Assembly (NCBI RefSeq): GCF_000968015.1
Contig: NZ_LACH01000047.1
Location: 122,384 to 155,244, forward strand
Length of the DNA: 32,861 bases
Source of the DNA: Pseudomonas fluorescens
GTDB taxonomy: Bacteria; Pseudomonadota; Gammaproteobacteria; Pseudomonadales; Pseudomonadaceae
Direction of reading: 5' to 3'
Within the stretch, counting starts at the first letter, position 1. Every line of letters starts with the position of its first letter. Shown in pieces: positions 23,675 to 31,022 of the stretch. The translations under genes were made by a program, and so were the position numbers. A model generated the notes under the pieces. That model was not told the DNA's origin, ran no database searches, and saw nothing but the letters and a program-made list of their open reading frames with translations.

Positions 23675-24862
23675 ATGCGTTTTCATCTCAAAGCCGTTGG
23701 CAAGGCCGGCGTCGTTTCGATGACCGTCGAGGCGCTCGGCCATAGCGAAGCCCGGCGCATCGTCGAAGACCAGGGCTACAGGGTGATCAGCCTGTACGCC
23801 GAGCGTCACTGGCGTGCGCTGCGGGTTCGACAGCGCGAGACCTTCAACCTGGTGCTGTTCAGCCAGGAACTGACGACGTTGCTCAATGCGGGCCTGCCGC
23901 TCATCGATGCGCTGGAAAGCCTGGCGGAAAAAGAGAACGCGCCGCAGGCCCGCAAGACCTTGAGCGAACTGGTGCGCCTGCTTTATGAAGGCAAATCGTT
24001 CTCCCAGGCACTGGGCCAGTTGTCTGCGGTTTTCCCCCCTCTCTATGTTGCGTTGGTTCAGTCCAGCGAGAAGACCGGCGCCGTGGGCGATGCCTTGGGC
24101 CGCTATGTCAGCTATCGCCAGCGCATGGACGAGGTTCGGCAAAAAATCGTCAGCGCGTCGATCTACCCCCTGCTGTTGCTGGTGGTGGGCGGTGGCGTGG
24201 TGTTGTTTCTGATGGGCTACGTGGTGCCGCGCTTCAGCCTGGTGTTCGAAGGGCTGGGTTCGAACCTGCCGTGGCTGTCGCAGATCCTGATGAGCAGCGG
24301 GATGTTCCTGCACGCCCATCAGGGCGAATTCTTCGGCGCATTGCTGGCGATCATCGTTGCACTCACCGTCCTCCAGCGCCAACCGGCCTTTCGTCGGGGC
24401 CTGGACCGTGTGATTGAAAAGCTCCCGGCGGTCCATCAACGCATTTTCATGTACGAACTGGCGCGCTTCTACCGCTCGCTGGGAATTCTGCTGCAGGGCG
24501 GCATTCCCCTCGTCACCGCCATGGGCATGGTTCGCGGCCTGCTCACCGTCGCCTCCCGCGCGCGCCTGGACCAGGCCTGCGAACGGGTGCGCGAGGGCCA
24601 GTCACTGTCGACCGCCCTGGAACTCAATCATCTGGTGACACCGGTGTCCCTGCGCTTACTGCGCGCTGGCGAACAGTCCGGCAACCTCGGGCAAATGATG
24701 GAGCGTAGCGCCGACTTCTACGACGAAGAAATCAGCCGCTGGATCGAATGGTTCGTGCGGCTGTTCGAGCCCTTGCTCATGACGTTCATCGGCCTGCTGA
24801 TCGGGGTGATCGTGATCCTGATGTACATCCCGATTTTCGAGCTCGCCTCAAGTATTCACTGA
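23675..24862 (+). CDS. xcmS: GspF/PilC-family inner-membrane platform protein XcmS
   Basis: The 395-aa product has an N-terminal cytoplasmic region (1-55) and two T2SSF repeat domains (about 60-185 and 262-385), the first containing FSQELTTLLNAGLPLIDALESLAEKE. Membrane helices lie near 165-188 (LLLLVVGGGVVLFLMGYVV), 218-235 and 368-389 (LLMTFIGLLIGVIVILMYI). GspF is the polytopic core of the assembly platform that works with GspE and pseudopilins. The 9-kb operon elsewhere in the window has GspE but no GspF, so this gene supplies the missing part. Length and motifs are those of an intact GspF. Confidence 0.96.
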   Translation: MRFHLKAVGKAGVVSMTVEALGHSEARRIVEDQGYRVISLYAERHWRALRVRQRETFNLVLFSQELTTLLNAGLPLIDALESLAEKENAPQARKTLSELVRLLYEGKSFSQALGQLSAVFPPLYVALVQSSEKTGAVGDALGRYVSYRQRMDEVRQKIVSASIYPLLLLVVGGGVVLFLMGYVVPRFSLVFEGLGSNLPWLSQILMSSGMFLHAHQGEFFGALLAIIVALTVLQRQPAFRRGLDRVIEKLPAVHQRIFMYELARFYRSLGILLQGGIPLVTAMGMVRGLLTVASRARLDQACERVREGQSLSTALELNHLVTPVSLRLLRAGEQSGNLGQMMERSADFYDEEISRWIEWFVRLFEPLLMTFIGLLIGVIVILMYIPIFELASSIH

Positions 24863-25013
24863 GCCTCTGGAGGGGGGTCGAGTTGTACCGTTCATCGTTC
24901 ATCCACGTTGCAACTGAATTAATCAGCGCGCTGCGGTGTTCACCCATTGAATCAAGCAGCACGTTGCATTGTTCATCAACGTTCCAACCCGAATCAAGAA
25001 GACGGAGAACGAC

Positions 25014-25604
25014 ATGCACATCAACAAGCTTTTACTGGCAGTAGCGATTGGCGCAGTTCTGTCGGCGTCTACCGTATTGATTCCGGACAGCCTGTCCGGT
25101 GTATCGAGCGCACAGGCCAAGGACGGCGGGAGTGGTGGAGGGGGTGGCGGCTCTGGCGGTGGGGGTGGCGGCGGTTCGGGCGGCGGTGGCGGCGGTGGAA
25201 ACGGCGGGGGCGGCTCTGGCGGTGGCGGCGGCAGTGGTGGAAGCGGTGGCGGTGGCGGTGGCAATGGCGGCAGTCACGGTGGAGGCAACAGTGGCAGTGG
25301 CGGCAATAGCGGCAGCGGTCACGCCGGCAGCGACCATGGCTCGGGACACTCCGGGAATGGGAATACAGCCTCCTCCGGGCGTAGCGGCACTCATGCCGAA
25401 CCGGGTGACGATCATGGCGTTCATCACGCGGGCGAAGTCGGCCACAATCGCGGGGTTCATCAAGCCGGTGAAATCGGCGACGACCACGGCGTGCATCGCG
25501 CCGGTGAAGTCGGCGATAACCACGGTGTGCATGTCGGTGGAGAACCGGGTGACGACCATGGTGTGCATGTGGGTGGCGAGCCAGGCGATGACAAAAGGTC
25601 CTGA
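25014..25604 (+). CDS. Secreted glycine-rich protein with C-terminal His/Asp repeats
   Basis: The 196-aa product starts MHINKLLLAVAIGAVL with GGAG 6 bases upstream; an upstream ATG is not preferred. A signal peptide ends near AQA (about residue 36). Residues 38-100 are nearly pure Gly/Ser, then Gly/His/Asn/Ser-rich to 130. Five 12-residue repeats (131-190) follow the pattern GDDHGVHxAGEx and end GDDKRS. I do not recognise a family, so function is unknown. Signal peptide, low complexity and many His/Asp side chains suggest a secreted, flexible, metal-binding or matrix protein. It starts 151 bp after xcmS on the same strand and may be cotranscribed. The gap shows no clear promoter or terminator, only repeated ACGTTGCA and GTTCATC words. 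Confidence 0.85.
   Translation: MHINKLLLAVAIGAVLSASTVLIPDSLSGVSSAQAKDGGSGGGGGGSGGGGGGGSGGGGGGGNGGGGSGGGGGSGGSGGGGGGNGGSHGGGNSGSGGNSGSGHAGSDHGSGHSGNGNTASSGRSGTHAEPGDDHGVHHAGEVGHNRGVHQAGEIGDDHGVHRAGEVGDNHGVHVGGEPGDDHGVHVGGEPGDDKRS
25404..25583 (+). repeat. Five tandem 36-bp coding repeats
   Basis: Units begin at 25404, 25440, 25476, 25512 and 25548 and each encodes one 12-residue His/Asp unit. The nucleotide copies have diverged mostly at synonymous or conservative positions while the GxxHGVH core stays. The pattern suggests selection on the peptide repeat instead of very recent duplication. Confidence 0.9.
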
Positions 25605-25635
25605 CAACCACTGATGCCCAAAACAACACAAATCC

Positions 25636-25722
25636 CTGTAGGAGTGAGCCTGCTCGCGATAGCAATCGGTCATTCAACATGATGTCGTCTGACACTCCGC
25701 CATCGCAAGCAGGCTAGCACAG
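25636..25722. repeat. REP palindrome pair
   Basis: CTGTAGGAGTGAGCCTGCTC at 25636-25655 and the inverted CGCCATCGCAAGCAGGCTAG at 25698-25717 form a slightly decayed REP doublet. It occupies the gap between the glycine-rich protein gene and the convergent LysR gene. It may terminate or protect both converging transcripts. Confidence 0.85.
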
Positions 25723-25739
25723 TGGCATGTGCTCATGCC

Positions 25740-26636
25740 CTACAACACACCCTCGGTCTGATCCAGCCGCTCACGCAAAAACTCGATCAGCGCCTGCACC
25801 GGCCGCGATGCTTGACGGTGCTGCGGATAGACCGCCGACAACGTCAACGGCTCGGAACGAAACGCGTCCAACACCGGCACCAGCCTGCTGTCCTTCAACG
25901 CCGACCCGACAATGAAAGTCGGCAAGTAAGTAATCCCCATACCGGCAATCGCCGCATCCCTGAGCAGTTCACCATTGTTCACCCGCATCCGCCCGGTGAC
26001 ATTGACCACCAACGGCTTGCCCTGCCCTTCGAAACGCCATTGCACCTGACGACCGTGGCCGTAAGGCAGGCAGTCATGGCTGTGCAAGTCTTCGGGTTTA
26101 AGCGGCGTGCCGCGCTCGGCCAGGTAAGCCGGGCTGGCGCAGTACACCCGCTGGATGGAAGCGATGCGTCGAGCGATCAGCGTCGAGTCCTCCAGAACGC
26201 CGATGCGTAGCGCCAGGTCATAACCCTCACTGAGTAAATCCACCGGCCGATCACTGAGGTCGACCTCCACCGTGACTTCGCGATAACGTTGCAAAAACAC
26301 CGGCAGCAAACAGCCCAGATGCGCCACCGCAAACGACAACGGCGCGCTGATACGAATAGTGCCGCGGGGCTCAGTGGTCTGGCCGGCGATGCCCTGCTCC
26401 ACTTGCTCGACTTCGCCCAGCAGGCGCAAGGCTGACTCGTAATAACTCTGACCCAGCGGTGTGACGTCCAGCCGCCGCGTGGAGCGGTTGAGCAGCCGCA
26501 CCCCCAGACGCTCTTCGAGTTGCATCAACCGCCGGCTGACGAACTGCTTGGACAGGCCCAATTGATCGGCCGCCGCGGTGAAGCTGCCGGAGTCCATGAC
26601 CTGGCAAAAAATACGCATATCTTCGAACGGGTTCAT
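25740..26636 (-). CDS. LysR-type transcriptional regulator
   Basis: The 298-aa product starts MNPFEDMRIFCQVMDSGSF. An N-terminal winged helix-turn-helix (about 5-64; FTAAADQLGLSKQFVSRRLMQLEERLG) is followed by a LysR substrate-binding domain (about 90-295). The pattern RGTIRISAPLSFAVAHL and GYDLALRIGVLEDSTLIARRI is typical of the CrgA/DsdC-like group common in Pseudomonas. The target and ligand are not evident: no divergent gene adjoins it, and a repeat and terminator separate it from the next operon. A longer open frame to 26801 is repeat-derived sequence and not part of the gene. Confidence 0.93.
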   Translation of the reverse strand: MNPFEDMRIFCQVMDSGSFTAAADQLGLSKQFVSRRLMQLEERLGVRLLNRSTRRLDVTPLGQSYYESALRLLGEVEQVEQGIAGQTTEPRGTIRISAPLSFAVAHLGCLLPVFLQRYREVTVEVDLSDRPVDLLSEGYDLALRIGVLEDSTLIARRIASIQRVYCASPAYLAERGTPLKPEDLHSHDCLPYGHGRQVQWRFEGQGKPLVVNVTGRMRVNNGELLRDAAIAGMGITYLPTFIVGSALKDSRLVPVLDAFRSEPLTLSAVYPQHRQASRPVQALIEFLRERLDQTEGVL

Positions 26637-26716
26637 TGTCACGCCTTGATTGACAGTCAAACATTTTATAGCCGCTTTTTTCCTTTTTAGACACTGTGGC
26701 GAAGCCGCTTGCCCTT

Positions 26717-26863
26717 GTAGCAGCTGTCGAGCTTGCGAGGCTGCGTTCGGCTGCGCAGCAGTCGTGAAACCTGTATACGCGGTCTTGCTGAAAAACCGCA
26801 TCGCCTGATTTCACGACTGCTGCGCAGCCGAACGCAGCCTCGCCGGGGCTCGACAGCTGCTAC
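26717..26863. repeat. Long inverted-repeat element (GTAGCAGCTGTCGAGC family)
   Basis: The left arm begins GTAGCAGCTGTCGAGCTTGC at 26717. The right arm (about 26811-26863) is the inverse and ends GCTCGACAGCTGCTAC. The spacer contains a second region of dyad. It is the second copy of the family seen at 22186-22359. Confidence 0.9.
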
Positions 26864-26885
26864 AAAAAGCGCATTCGCCAGACAC

Positions 26886-26915
26886 AAAAATGCCCGCACA
26901 TTCGCGGGCATTTTT
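26886..26915. terminator. Bidirectional rho-independent terminator
   Basis: AAAAATGCCCGC and its inverse GCGGGCATTTTT flank a 6-base loop. The T-run on the minus strand ends the ycaC-like transcript 14 bp after its stop codon. The symmetric form could also stop plus-strand transcription. Confidence 0.92.
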
Positions 26916-26929
26916 ACGGATCGCCGGGC

Positions 26930-27556
26930 TTACTTCGACGACAGCACCGAGTAGCTGTTCATCAAATTGCGGTAGTTCGGAATGCGCGGTGACAGCAGGT
27001 TCGCCAGGCCTTCCATGTCGTTGCGCCAGTCGCCCTGCAGCTCGCAGGCCACCGAGAACCAATTCACCAGTTGAGCACCGGCCGCCGCCATGCGCGCCCA
27101 GGCTGCTTGTTGCACGGTTTCGTTGAAAGTACCCGAGGCATCGGTCACCACAAACACTTCAAACCCTTCAGCCAGCGCCGACAGCGTCGGGAACGTCACG
27201 CACACGTCGGTCACCACACCGGCGATGATCAGTTGCTTGCGGCCAGTGGCTTTAACGGCTTTGACGAAATCTTCGTTATCCCAAGCGTTGATCTGGCCTG
27301 GTCGCGGGATATACGGCGCATCCGGGAATTGCTCTTTCAACTCGGGAACCATCGGGCCGTTCGGGCCGTTTTCGAAGCTGGTGGTCAGGATGGTCGGCAG
27401 CTTGAAGAACTTGGCCACATCGCCCAGGGCCAGCACGTTGTTCTTGAATTCGTTCGGCGAGAAATCCTGAACCAGCGAGATCAGGCCCGTTTGGTGGTCG
27501 ACCAACAGGACAACGGCGTCATCTTTGTTCAGGCGTTTGTACGGAACGTTGCTCAT
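26930..27556 (-). CDS. ycaC: YcaC-type isochorismatase-family hydrolase
   Basis: The 208-aa product closely resembles E. coli YcaC across its length, for example LLVDHQTGLISLV, NNVLALGDVAKFF, PTILTTSFENGPNGP and QLIIAGVVTDVCV. Catalytic residues of the family, Asp20 and Cys119, are present. Family members are cysteine hydrolases; the YcaC substrate is not firmly known. A GAGGAG ribosome site precedes the ATG. It is the last gene of the DoxX-monooxygenase-amidohydrolase operon and is followed by a strong terminator. Function in this operon is probably hydrolysis of a small amide or imide. Confidence 0.93.
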   Translation of the reverse strand: MSNVPYKRLNKDDAVVLLVDHQTGLISLVQDFSPNEFKNNVLALGDVAKFFKLPTILTTSFENGPNGPMVPELKEQFPDAPYIPRPGQINAWDNEDFVKAVKATGRKQLIIAGVVTDVCVTFPTLSALAEGFEVFVVTDASGTFNETVQQAAWARMAAAGAQLVNWFSVACELQGDWRNDMEGLANLLSPRIPNYRNLMNSYSVLSSK

Positions 27557-27623
27557 GTGAAACTCCTCGGTGGGTAGGTGTTACATACGGCGCCGACGTG
27601 AAGGGTCGACGCTTTTTTGATCG

Positions 27624-29462
27624 TCAGAACGCGAAGCACGAGCAGCCAAACGCGCCCCAGAAACCCGCGAAATCGCTGACCGGCGCATTCGACAAGCGCG
27701 CCTTTTCATGGCTATGGGAATGCACACCGCACGGCCCGCTGCAATGGTGAGCCTGCGCCTGCATCGGTGAGGCCGGACGCCAGTGCCCCGGCACTTTCAC
27801 CACCGGCGACCAGTCCGGCAGCACCGGTACGCTGGCCGGCCCGAGTTTTTCGAAGTCACCGGCGGCGTACACCACCTTGCCGCCGACCACGGTCAACACC
27901 GACTCGATCCACTTGATCGCTTCTTCGTCGACGCTGAAAAAATCTGCGCTCAAGGCTGCGACGTCAGCCAGTTGGCCGACCTTGATCATGCCTTTCTTGC
28001 CCTGCTCGGAAGAGAACCAGGCGCTACCGTGGGTAAACAACTCCAGCGCGGTTTGACGAGACAAACCCTCGGCATGCAGTTCCAGGCCACCGACCGTGCG
28101 ACCGCTGACCATCCAGTACAGCGAAGTCCAGGGGTTGTAGCTGGACACGCGCGTGGCATCGGTGCCGGCGCCGACCGGCACACCTTCGGCCAGCATGCGT
28201 TTGATCGGCGGGGTCGCTTCGGCGGCTTTGGCGCCGTAACGCTCAACGAAATATTCGCCCTGGAATGCCATGCGATCCTGAATCGCGATACCGCCACCCA
28301 GCGCCCTCACCCGCTCAATGTTCTGCGGTGTAATGGTCTCGGCGTGGTCGAAAAACCACGGCAATCCGTTGAACGGAATGTCGCGATTGACCTTCTCGAA
28401 CACGTCGAGCATGCGGCTGATGGATTCGTTGTACGTGGCGTGCAAACGGAACGGCCAGCGCTGCTCGACCAAGTGGCGCACCACCGGCTCCAGCTCGTCT
28501 TCCATGGTGTGCGGCAAGTCCGGACGCGGCTCAAGGAAATCCTCGAAATCCGCCGCTGAAAACACCAGCATTTCCCCGGCGCCGTTGTGCCGCAGGTAAT
28601 CGTCGCCCTGATGCAGGGTCACGCTGCTGGTCCAGTTTTTGAAATCGGTCAGCTCTTCCTTGGGTTTCTGGGTGAACAGGTTGTAGGCGATGCGAACGGT
28701 CAGTTGCTGGTCCTTGGCCAACTGCTCGATCACCTGATAATCGTCCGGATAGTTCTGGAAACCGCCGCCGGCATCGATGGCGCTGGTCAGGCCGAGACGA
28801 TTGAGCTCGCGCATGAATTGGCGGGTGGAGTTGACCTGATACTCCAGCGGCAACTTCGGCCCCTTCGCCAGGGTCGAGTAGAGGATCATCGCGTTGGGCC
28901 GGGCGACCAGCATGCCGGTCGGTTCACCGTTGGCATCGCGCACAATCTCGCCACCCGGCGGGTTCGGCGTGTTGCGGGTGTAACCGGCCACGCGCAACGC
29001 GGCACGGTTGAGCAAGGCGCGGTCGTATAAATGCAGGACAAATACCGGTGTATCCGGCGCGGCCTGATTGAGTTCTTCGAGGGTCGGCATGCGCTTTTCG
29101 GCGAACTGGAACTCGTTCCAGCCACCGACCACTCGCACCCATTGCGGCGTGGGTGTGCGGTCCGCCTGATCCTTGAGCATGCGCAACGCATCAGCCAACG
29201 ACGGCACGCCTTCCCAGCGCAATTCGAGGTTGTAGTTGAGGCCACCACGGATCAGGTGAAGGTGCGAGTCGTTGAGGCCGGGAATGACGCAACGACCCTT
29301 GAGATCGATGACCTGTGTGCCCGAACCGCGCAAGGCCATGGCGTCAGCGTCGGTGCCGACTGCGACAAAGCGACCATCGCTGATCGCTACAGCGCTGGCG
29401 CGTGGGTTTTCACGGTCAACGGTATGAAATTGGCCATTGAATAAAATCAGGTCGGCGTTCAT
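27624..29462 (-). CDS. YtcJ/NfdA-type amidohydrolase with Cys/His-rich tail
   Basis: The 612-aa product is an amidohydrolase_3 enzyme. The N-terminal metal-site strand is CVIPGLNDSHLHL; further metal or catalytic residues lie in FRLHATYNES and WFFDHAETI, and GAGTDATRVSSYNPW provides the late Asp. The core ends near residue 545 with GKVVYAAGDFEKLGP. The last 60 residues form an unusual tail with HHCSGPCG, HSHSHEK and GCSCF. It overlaps the upstream monooxygenase-like gene by 4 bp. Substrates of this group include N-substituted formamides; the actual one is unknown. The tail could bind a metal, which is inference. Confidence 0.92.
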   Translation of the reverse strand: MNADLILFNGQFHTVDRENPRASAVAISDGRFVAVGTDADAMALRGSGTQVIDLKGRCVIPGLNDSHLHLIRGGLNYNLELRWEGVPSLADALRMLKDQADRTPTPQWVRVVGGWNEFQFAEKRMPTLEELNQAAPDTPVFVLHLYDRALLNRAALRVAGYTRNTPNPPGGEIVRDANGEPTGMLVARPNAMILYSTLAKGPKLPLEYQVNSTRQFMRELNRLGLTSAIDAGGGFQNYPDDYQVIEQLAKDQQLTVRIAYNLFTQKPKEELTDFKNWTSSVTLHQGDDYLRHNGAGEMLVFSAADFEDFLEPRPDLPHTMEDELEPVVRHLVEQRWPFRLHATYNESISRMLDVFEKVNRDIPFNGLPWFFDHAETITPQNIERVRALGGGIAIQDRMAFQGEYFVERYGAKAAEATPPIKRMLAEGVPVGAGTDATRVSSYNPWTSLYWMVSGRTVGGLELHAEGLSRQTALELFTHGSAWFSSEQGKKGMIKVGQLADVAALSADFFSVDEEAIKWIESVLTVVGGKVVYAAGDFEKLGPASVPVLPDWSPVVKVPGHWRPASPMQAQAHHCSGPCGVHSHSHEKARLSNAPVSDFAGFWGAFGCSCFAF

Positions 29463-30052
29463 CGCGTTTCCTTGGGCTGAGTGGAAGAGGACAGCCAGGG
29501 CGCGAACAACCGCGTCGCCATCGGCATGAACAGGTACACCACCGAAACGACGATGGTCAGCGTGATCAGGAACGTCGCGACCACGTAATTGGACAGGAAG
29601 GTATTGAGCTGCAGCAGCGGACCCCAGATCAGCGGCACCAGCAAGGTGTGCGGCAAAATCACCAACAACGTCACCACGGCCTGTTTCCAGCGCGGCGGTG
29701 GCGGCGCAGCGGCGTCGGCTTGCGGCGCGAACCAGAATTCGTTGACCGGATTGACCTCGGTCTGGTCGCCGTCAGCCAGCATCGGCGTGGCTTCGTTGAC
29801 CAGCCCCAGCCGTTGCGGCGAATCGAGCCAGCGCTGCATCGATTCGGTCGAGCAGAAACGCAGCACGCAGGTGTACAAGTCAAGACCGGCACTCTTGCCG
29901 CGAATCACATCGACGCCCAAGTGCCCTTCCTGCTGCCCGGCAATGCTGACAATGTTGCGCAACCAGGCTTCGTAGGGCACTTCAAACCCTGCCTTGACCC
30001 TGTGCTTGATGACCAGTGTCACGACTTCTTCGAAACGATTGGATTCAGGCAT
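29459..30052 (-). CDS. Antibiotic-biosynthesis-monooxygenase (ABM)-like domain with two membrane helices
   Basis: The 197-aa product starts MPESNRFEEVVTLVIKHRV and overlaps the DoxX stop by 8 bp. A ferredoxin-like ABM domain (about 8-100) includes VKAGFEVPYEAWLRNIVSIAGQQEGHLGVDVI and LDLYTCVLRF. A Pro-rich linker (about 115-122) leads to two membrane helices (about 125-145 and 155-177). The ABM fold catalyses cofactor-free oxygenation in some enzymes but often has unknown function. Its overlap with doxX and the amidohydrolase indicates one functional unit. Substrate is unknown. Confidence 0.85.
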   Translation of the reverse strand: MPESNRFEEVVTLVIKHRVKAGFEVPYEAWLRNIVSIAGQQEGHLGVDVIRGKSAGLDLYTCVLRFCSTESMQRWLDSPQRLGLVNEATPMLADGDQTEVNPVNEFWFAPQADAAAPPPPRWKQAVVTLLVILPHTLLVPLIWGPLLQLNTFLSNYVVATFLITLTIVVSVVYLFMPMATRLFAPWLSSSTQPKETR

Positions 30053-30461
30053 AACGCAAAACTCCAGGGAAACGGACATTGAGCGCCAGCCGTCCCGGCC
30101 CGGCGATAAGAAGGCCGGTGAACAACATCATCAGCAGCCAGCCGAACTGCCCTTCATCGAGGCTCCATTGCGGATGCACAATCAACAGCGCGATCAGCAG
30201 CACACACAGAATCGGCAGGCACGCCAAACGCACAAACACCCCGGCGACAATCAGTAACGGACACAGCACCTCGGCGAAAATCGCCAGCATCAGCGTGACG
30301 TTCGCGCCCAGATGAAACGGGTCTTCGATGGTTTGCAGTTGAGTGCTGTAGTTAAGCAGCTTCGGCAAACCGTGCACCCACAGCAGAAACAAGCCACCGC
30401 TGACCCGCAAAAAAAACAGCCCGAAATTCTGGGCCCGCTCATCCCATCGCGACGTACTCAT
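30045..30461 (-). CDS. DoxX-family membrane protein
   Basis: The 138-aa product is a four-helix DoxX-type integral membrane protein: FFLRVSGGLFLLWVHGLPKLL, VTLMLAIFAEVLCPLLIVAGVFVRL, LLIALLIVHPQW and FGWLLMMLFTGLLIAGPGRLAL. The HG.PK and FAE..CPLL..G motifs are characteristic. Family members are linked to quinone or thiosulfate redox or to oxidative-stress complexes, but most are uncharacterised. It is the first gene of the operon and the likely membrane partner of the ABM-like protein. Confidence 0.92.
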   Translation of the reverse strand: MSTSRWDERAQNFGLFFLRVSGGLFLLWVHGLPKLLNYSTQLQTIEDPFHLGANVTLMLAIFAEVLCPLLIVAGVFVRLACLPILCVLLIALLIVHPQWSLDEGQFGWLLMMLFTGLLIAGPGRLALNVRFPGVLRYA

Positions 30462-30487
30462 GGGCTACCTGCACATATGAAAAACCA

Positions 30488-30526
30488 CCGGCAGCGATGT
30501 GCCGGGACGTTCTTCGATAGTGCCGG
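30488..30526. promoter_or_regulatory. Candidate operator upstream of the DoxX operon
   Basis: A perfect dyad, CCGGCA-N6-TGCCGG, occupies 30488-30505, 27 bp before the DoxX start. A third TGCCGG lies at 30521-30526, 21 bp (two helical turns) from the last half-site. The layout suits a dimeric regulator such as a LysR or TetR protein. No clear sigma-70 boxes are visible to me. Confidence 0.4.
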
Positions 30527-30805
30527 TGCAGGGGCGGGAAAAATTGGATGTGTGTGCTCTTTTTGTGTATGAGCCTGGATCCAGATCAAAAGATCGCAGC
30601 CTCGTTACACTCGACAGCTCCTACAGGGAAATCGACGTACACGTTTTGCTTCTCACCACTCATTAGGCCGAGCGTTAGCTCGCCTGCTTTTGATCTTGAT
30701 CCACCCGCCCCTTCGGCAGGCTGAGTGGAGGTGTTCATCTGGGGGGCAGGCGCGCAGCGCCGTGCGGCGAAGCCGCACACATCGAGAGGAGGTCGAAGCG
30801 AAGCC
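30527..30805. other. Intergenic stretch with repeat fragments, no gene seen
   Basis: Between the DoxX promoter region and the 30806 repeat I see no coding sequence with a start signal or domain. A decayed fragment of the GTAGCAGCTGTCGAG family (GCAGCCTCGTTACACTCGACAGCTCCTAC, here split by changes) spans about 30596-30625. Around 30705-30810 there are short inverted stretches rich in GCGCAGCG and GCGAAGCCG, continuous with the dispersed repeat. Confidence 0.6.
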
Positions 30806-31005
30806 GACCGGAGGCGATGCCCCCAGATGGATACCGGAGCGAAGGAACGCCGAGCCTAAGCGAGGGGCCGAACGCTCGGGGCGAGCGTTTTTTTGCTTAC
30901 TTTTTTTAGGCGCTTGTAAAAAAAGTGAGTCGCCGTAAGGGCGAAACCGCCAGCCGCCGTTCCCGCAGGAATGGATATGTACTCGGCCAACAAGAACCTG
31001 GTCGG
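30806..31005. repeat. Dispersed repeat, right copy
   Basis: This is the same-orientation partner of 1-195, sharing GACCGGAGG, GAAGGAACGCCGAGCCTAAG and ATGGATATGTACTC among other blocks. It contains a terminator-like hairpin, AACGCTCGGGGCGAGCGTT followed by Ts (30871-30894), on the plus strand. The element ends about 20 bp from the 3' end of the broken LysR gene. Confidence 0.85.
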
Positions 31006-31022
31006 CCCAAAGGCCGCCACGT

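Noticed and set aside
25404..25583. CRISPR-like regular repeats
   Set aside because: The 36-bp units are contiguous without spacers and code for an in-frame peptide repeat.
25032..25695. Minus-strand frames rich in His/Arg or Pro opposite the glycine-rich protein
   Set aside because: They mirror the repetitive Gly/Ser coding tract; only the plus-strand frame has a ribosome site and a signal peptide.
25724..25739. GGCATGTGCTCATGCC resembling another sigma-54 -24 element
   Set aside because: The GG-to-GC interval is one base too long, and the sequence is a symmetric dyad at the end of the LysR gene, so a hairpin or chance palindrome is more likely.
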